The notes beneath the pieces were generated by a model that searched no databases, was not told the origin of the DNA, and saw only the letters and a program-made list of their open reading frames with translations. This document shows positions 60,620 through 64,000 of a DNA stretch of 64,000 bases, in pieces. The stretch covers positions 1 to 64,000 of the forward strand of contig NZ_JACHDY010000006.1 in the NCBI RefSeq assembly GCF_014201315.1, in the 5' to 3' direction. This DNA is from Edaphobacter lichenicola (lineage in GTDB: Bacteria; Acidobacteriota; Terriglobia; Terriglobales; Acidobacteriaceae). Position 1 is the first letter of the stretch. The number at the start of each line of letters is the position of its first letter. The translations under genes were made by a program, and so were the position numbers.

Positions 60620-60976
60620 GTGATCGGCCGCATCCTCCTCGCCTCAATCTTCCTCATCTCCGGCACTCTTCACTTCCTGGCCCCGGGCGTCTATCTCCGA
60701 ATCATCCCGCCCTACCTGCCCGCGCACACACTTCTAGTCCACATCAGCGGTGCGGCGGAGATACTCGGCGGCATCGGCCTGCTCGTTCCCTCAATGCGTC
60801 ACACCGCAGCCTGGGGTCTAGTGGTTCTGCTCATCGCCGTCCTGCCGGCCAACATCTACATGGCGATGTCGCACCTGCGCTTACCCGGCGTCATGGGCCA
60901 AAGCTGGGCGCAGTGGTTGCGCATCCCGCTGCAGATCCCACTTATCTACTGGGCCTGGCTCTACACCCGCAGATAA
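60620..60976 (+). CDS. DoxX-like small membrane protein
   Basis: 118 aa from GTG 60620 (GGGAAG 9 nt upstream). Four hydrophobic helices; 'GRILLASIFLISGTLHFLAP' and 'SGAAEILGGIGLLVP' are DoxX/MauE-like. Some relatives act in thiosulfate:quinone oxidation or redox systems; the role here is unknown. Confidence 0.82.
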   Translation: MIGRILLASIFLISGTLHFLAPGVYLRIIPPYLPAHTLLVHISGAAEILGGIGLLVPSMRHTAAWGLVVLLIAVLPANIYMAMSHLRLPGVMGQSWAQWLRIPLQIPLIYWAWLYTRR

Positions 60977-60987
60977 CTATCCACGGT

Positions 60988-61872
60988 CTAATACCCCGCG
61001 TGATACAGACCAAACACCACCACCGAAGCCGCCAGGCAATAGATTCCAAACAGATACCATCGGCCCTCCTCCAGCCAGCTGCTCAACCACCTCAAAGCCA
61101 GCAGCCCCGCCAGAAACGCAAACACCGCACCAAGCAATCCCATCATCATGCTTCCGTGCAGATCAATGGGCACACCCGCCGCCGTCGCCGCATGCGACGC
61201 CTTCACCAGCCGCATCACCTCGCGCCCCACCGCCGGAGGCGTCAGCACCACAGCCAGCGCAAAGCTGAACCGCTCCGCCCGCTCCTTGCTCGCCCCCGTC
61301 AACATGCCCGTCGAGATCGTAGCGCCCGACCGGGAAAATCCGCGGAACGGCAGGCATAGCCCCTGAATCGCTCCGATCCAACCCGCCTGCCGCATCGTCA
61401 CGCTGTCGCCATAGACCTTCTCATGCGCCCCCATCCGCCGCTTCTCCATCAGCCCCGCAAGCAGAATCAACAAGCCCGCAGCGAACAGCGCAGGAGCGAT
61501 CAGATCCAGCCGCCCAAACAGCAGCTCAATCTCACCCTTCGAAGCCCCTTTGAACGCAGTCTTTTCGATCACCTTGATGATCACTTCGCCGATCGCAGCC
61601 GTCAGCAGCGATGCCCAGATCAAGCGAATCAAAAACCGTTTGAACGCGTCGCCACTCGAGAAGTAGGTCTTCTTCCACTGACTCCAGAAGTAGACAATCA
61701 CGGCAAACATTGTGCCCGTATGCAGCATCACCAGCAGCAGCGTCATCTGCGGCGTCGTCGGATCCAACCCCAACAGCTTTTCGGCGACTACAACGTGAGC
61801 GGAACTCGAGACAGGCAACAGCTCAGCAAGACCCTGCACAATGGCAAGGAGGATGACATGAAGAATCGACAT
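60988..61872 (-). CDS. uppP: Undecaprenyl-diphosphatase
   Basis: 294 aa, about eight helices. Recycles the lipid carrier of wall synthesis and gives bacitracin resistance. The two catalytic motifs are clear: 'QGLAELLPVSSSAHVVV' (helix 1) and 'RGFSRSGATISTGML'. AGGATG before ATG 61872. Convergent with the DoxX-like gene. Confidence 0.95.
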   Translation of the reverse strand: MSILHVILLAIVQGLAELLPVSSSAHVVVAEKLLGLDPTTPQMTLLLVMLHTGTMFAVIVYFWSQWKKTYFSSGDAFKRFLIRLIWASLLTAAIGEVIIKVIEKTAFKGASKGEIELLFGRLDLIAPALFAAGLLILLAGLMEKRRMGAHEKVYGDSVTMRQAGWIGAIQGLCLPFRGFSRSGATISTGMLTGASKERAERFSFALAVVLTPPAVGREVMRLVKASHAATAAGVPIDLHGSMMMGLLGAVFAFLAGLLALRWLSSWLEEGRWYLFGIYCLAASVVVFGLYHAGY

Positions 61873-61912
61873 GCATCCATCCTAAAGCGTCCGCATGTGT
61901 AAACGGTAAACA

Positions 61913-61969
61913 AGCTATGTCCTGCCGGACGAGCCCACGCGCAGTGGGCCCTTCCGGCAGGACATAGCT
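61913..61969. repeat. Long palindrome with GCGCA loop, copy B
   Basis: Outer arms AGCTATGTCCTGCCGGA (61913-61929) and TCCGGCAGGACATAGCT (61953-61969), 17 bp perfect; inner stem GCCCAC-GCGCA-GTGGGC (61932-61948). It lies 1 nt after the stop of the gene at 61971 (minus strand) and 40 bp before uppP, so it could also terminate the upstream transcript. Confidence 0.8.
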
Positions 61970-61970
61970 T

Positions 61971-63005
61971 CTAATCCCGATCACTCCCATAGATCGCGAT
62001 CCCCTGCGAAACTCGAAACGCAATACTAGCCCCCCGCGCCGCAAACTCCGACTTCGGATACCGTGCCTTCAAATCCATCGCCAGGGCCTGCGTCCTCTTC
62101 GCCGCCTCCTCCGACCGCTTCTTATCCTCCTGCACCTGGTACATCGTCACCACCACACCCTGCCGATAAACCGCGTTGTAAAGCGCCTCCGCAGCCTTAG
62201 GCCCATCCGCATACTGCTGCGCATACTTCACATAAAGCCCCGTCTCCATCTCCGGACACTTCGGCAGCCCCTGCCAGTCCCCGCACAACTTGTTATCCAG
62301 CAGATCGAACGCAGCCCGCGCCGCAAACTCACTCCCCGGATACGTCTTCATCACCTTCTTCAACTCACCCTCGTAGATCTGCGGCCGCAGATAAGCCTCC
62401 TGCTCCTTCGCACTCGGCAGCGTGCTGATATCGACCTTATCCAGCTGCCATCGAATATCCGCCGCCCGCCACGCCGCCTCAGCCGCCAGCGGAGAGTCCG
62501 GAAAGTACTCCGCCACGCGCTTGTAAAGCAGATGAGCCGCCCCCGCCGCGCCTTTCGGTGCATGCGGCCGCTCCGCCTCATCTTCAAAGTTCGCAGCTGA
62601 ACCAAACAGAATCACATCCCCACCAGCCGTCCCCGGCCCCAGAATCCCCTTATCCCGAATCCACCCCGACGCCGGAGTTACATTCGCGTCCTCGCCGAAC
62701 TCAGGCTTGTTGCGATCGTCCTCATTCGCGTCATCGTTGATATCGGTATTCGCAAACACCTTCACCCAGGCACCACTCCGCTCAACAATCTGCACCTCAT
62801 GTCCCGGCGTCACCAGCGAGATCTTCTGCGCATCCGCATCCGACGCCACATACACATTCGCATCATGCAGCACCGTCGCAATGGCCGTCCTGTCGTAGTC
62901 CTTTCCCTTCTTCTGACCTATAGCAGCGACGCTCGCCACCAGCAGCACCGCTCCAGCACCCATCGCCGCACATCGCCTGATAGAAAAAATTCGCATAGAC
63001 CTCAT
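61971..63005 (-). CDS. Exported SH3-domain/TPR-like protein
   Basis: 344 aa. Signal peptide ('MGAGAVLLVASVAAIGQ'). Residues about 42-120 look like a bacterial SH3 fold ('VLHDANVYVASDADAQKISLV', split, and 'VQIVERSGAWVKVF'), with an Asp/Asn-rich insertion. The C-terminal half has helical repeats of the BamD/TolA-tetratricopeptide type ('YFPDSPLAAEAAWRAADIRW', 'TYPGSEFAARAAFDLL', 'RYPKSEFAARGASIAF'). Probably a periplasmic assembly or wall-binding protein; exact role unknown. Confidence 0.82.
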   Translation of the reverse strand: MRSMRIFSIRRCAAMGAGAVLLVASVAAIGQKKGKDYDRTAIATVLHDANVYVASDADAQKISLVTPGHEVQIVERSGAWVKVFANTDINDDANEDDRNKPEFGEDANVTPASGWIRDKGILGPGTAGGDVILFGSAANFEDEAERPHAPKGAAGAAHLLYKRVAEYFPDSPLAAEAAWRAADIRWQLDKVDISTLPSAKEQEAYLRPQIYEGELKKVMKTYPGSEFAARAAFDLLDNKLCGDWQGLPKCPEMETGLYVKYAQQYADGPKAAEALYNAVYRQGVVVTMYQVQEDKKRSEEAAKRTQALAMDLKARYPKSEFAARGASIAFRVSQGIAIYGSDRD

Positions 63006-63180
63006 TTAGACGCCACCACAATCCTCTGGAAAGCCAAACACCGTCCAGTCTAAACTTTCGCTCCTCAACGAAACGAACCAATATCGTCCACGACTCCCCA
63101 GACCGCGCCTCTATCTCAACGAGCATCAAATCCATAGACTAGAGAAAGACCATGCAGCCAGATAAAAACGCACAAATCGC

Positions 63181-64000
63181 ATGATGACACTCCAAACAGA
63201 AGACTATTCGAGCCTCAAGCGGAAGTTGATCCTCCGCGACTCCCTGACCTTTCTCAGTCTGCTGCTCGTCACCATCGTTCTGTTCCTCATGACGTTCTTC
63301 CTCTTTCGCTCCTTCACCTCCCACCGCGAAGAGCTTGCCCAGCGCTGGTCCGCCCGAGGCCAGGCCGCCATCAACGCCGGCCGCCCCGACCAGGCCATCG
63401 TCGCCCTCCGCACCGCCCTCTCCTACGCCCCCGGCCAGCGCTCCTGCGAGCTCCTCCTCGCCCTGGCCCTCGGCGACGCCGGCCACACCGAGGAGTCCTT
63501 CAACTACTTCCTCGGCCTATGGGAGACCCAACCCGGCGACGGATTCATCAACCTCAGCCTCGCCCGCCTCGCCGCAAAGAAGAACGACATCCAGGCTGCC
63601 ATCAACTACTACCGCGCCTCCATCTTCGGCACCTGGCAGGGAGACGGAGTCCTCCGCCGCCGCGAGGTCCGCCTCGAGCTCTCGCAGTACTTCATCGCCC
63701 ATCACGACCTCAGCCCCGCCCGCACCGAACTCCTTATCATCGGAGGCAATGCGCCCGAAGACGTCCCCCTCTCCCTCACCCTCGCGCAGCTCCTCGAGCA
63801 GGCCCAGGCCCCTCACGACGCCTTGACCTACTACCGCAAAGTTCTCACGCAGGAGCCGAAAAACCAGATCGCCCTCGATTCCGCTGCTCGCCTCGAATAC
63901 GACTCCGGCCACTTCGACGAAGCCCACCGGCTCATGGAGCAGGTCATACACCAGCAGGAAACCTCCCCCTCCACGCGCGAACCAATCACCCCCAGCGACA
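63181..64000 (+). CDS. TPR membrane protein (partial at the window end)
   Basis: Frame open from ATG 63181 to the window edge, 273 codons, no stop. One N-terminal helix ('LTFLSLLLVTIVLFLMTFFLF'), then tetratricopeptide repeats: 'ARGQAAINAGRPDQAIVALR', 'AALGDAGH'-type 'LALALGDAGHTEESFNYFL', 'NLSLARLAAKKNDIQAAINYY', 'VPLSLTLAQLLEQAQAPHDAL'. Periplasmic repeat domain on a membrane anchor. A short frame (ATG 63151) overlaps the start as ATGA. Divergent from the SH3/TPR gene. Confidence 0.85.
   Translation, partial: MMTLQTEDYSSLKRKLILRDSLTFLSLLLVTIVLFLMTFFLFRSFTSHREELAQRWSARGQAAINAGRPDQAIVALRTALSYAPGQRSCELLLALALGDAGHTEESFNYFLGLWETQPGDGFINLSLARLAAKKNDIQAAINYYRASIFGTWQGDGVLRRREVRLELSQYFIAHHDLSPARTELLIIGGNAPEDVPLSLTLAQLLEQAQAPHDALTYYRKVLTQEPKNQIALDSAARLEYDSGHFDEAHRLMEQVIHQQETSPSTREPITPSD

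Noticed and set aside
19118..64000. tRNA or rRNA genes
   Set aside because: No cloverleaf with a TTCGANNC arm or rRNA-like stretch was noticed on either strand, although a covariance search was not possible.

Overview
The window is a contiguous 64 kb stretch of a GC-rich bacterial chromosome. The organism is most likely an acidobacterium (order Terriglobales or close). This is inferred from the long secreted FG-GAP/Ig proteins, the stand-alone PA2169-type four-helix protein, the YpdA-like flavoprotein, the DUF2339/DUF3999 pair and many short palindromic intergenic repeats. It is a judgement from content, not a database result.

Region 1 (1-19118, all + strand) is the translation superoperon: tuf (3' end)-rpsJ-rplC-rplD-rplW-rplB-rpsS-rplV-rpsC-rplP-rpmC-rpsQ-rplN-rplX-rplE-rpsN-rpsH-rplF-rplR-rpsE-rpmD-rplO-secY-adk-map-infA-rpmJ-rpsM-rpsK-[DUF1272]-rpsD-rpoA-[IVS-like element]-rplQ, closed by a strong terminator. 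The order is the classical S10-spc-alpha order. Three things interrupt it: a G-rich inverted repeat between rplF and rplR, a small Cys-rich DUF1272 gene between rpsK and rpsD, and a 0.5 kb unit between rpoA and rplQ. That unit carries a four-helix-bundle (IVS/S23-type) gene, broken by one amber codon, between inverted copies of the same repeat.

Region 2 (19142-30410) is housekeeping and metabolism: a GAF-PAS-GGDEF cyclase, a Tat-exported lactonase, a zinc alcohol dehydrogenase, apt, acylphosphatase, EF-P, a secreted proline-rich protein, trpG and trpE, and a glutamate dehydrogenase. trpE and trpG are separated by an opposite-strand membrane-protein gene flanked by a 12-15 bp inverted repeat.

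Region 3 (30515-44509) holds envelope genes: a 903-residue FG-GAP/Ig protein, pgsA, a DHA2 drug exporter, class I fumarase, two outer-membrane barrel proteins, a membrane-anchored cytochrome c, an orphan gas-vesicle GvpF/L homologue and an OmpA-family protein.

Region 4 (44607-56840) has a quinone-oxidoreductase-like gene, an ABC-2 exporter pair with an operator-like palindrome upstream, a membrane glycosyltransferase beside an FAD amine-oxidase-like gene that seems to start at ATC, a YpdA-like reductase lacking the usual cysteine, two response regulators and the DUF2339-DUF3999 pair.

Region 5 (56972-64000) has ftsK, a PA2169-type protein, a DoxX-like protein, uppP, an SH3/TPR periplasmic protein and the start of a TPR membrane protein. 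Palindromes here share a GCGCA loop and the string TCCGGCAGGACAT, with changed but still complementary stems. No rRNA, tRNA, CRISPR array, transposase or prophage gene was seen.
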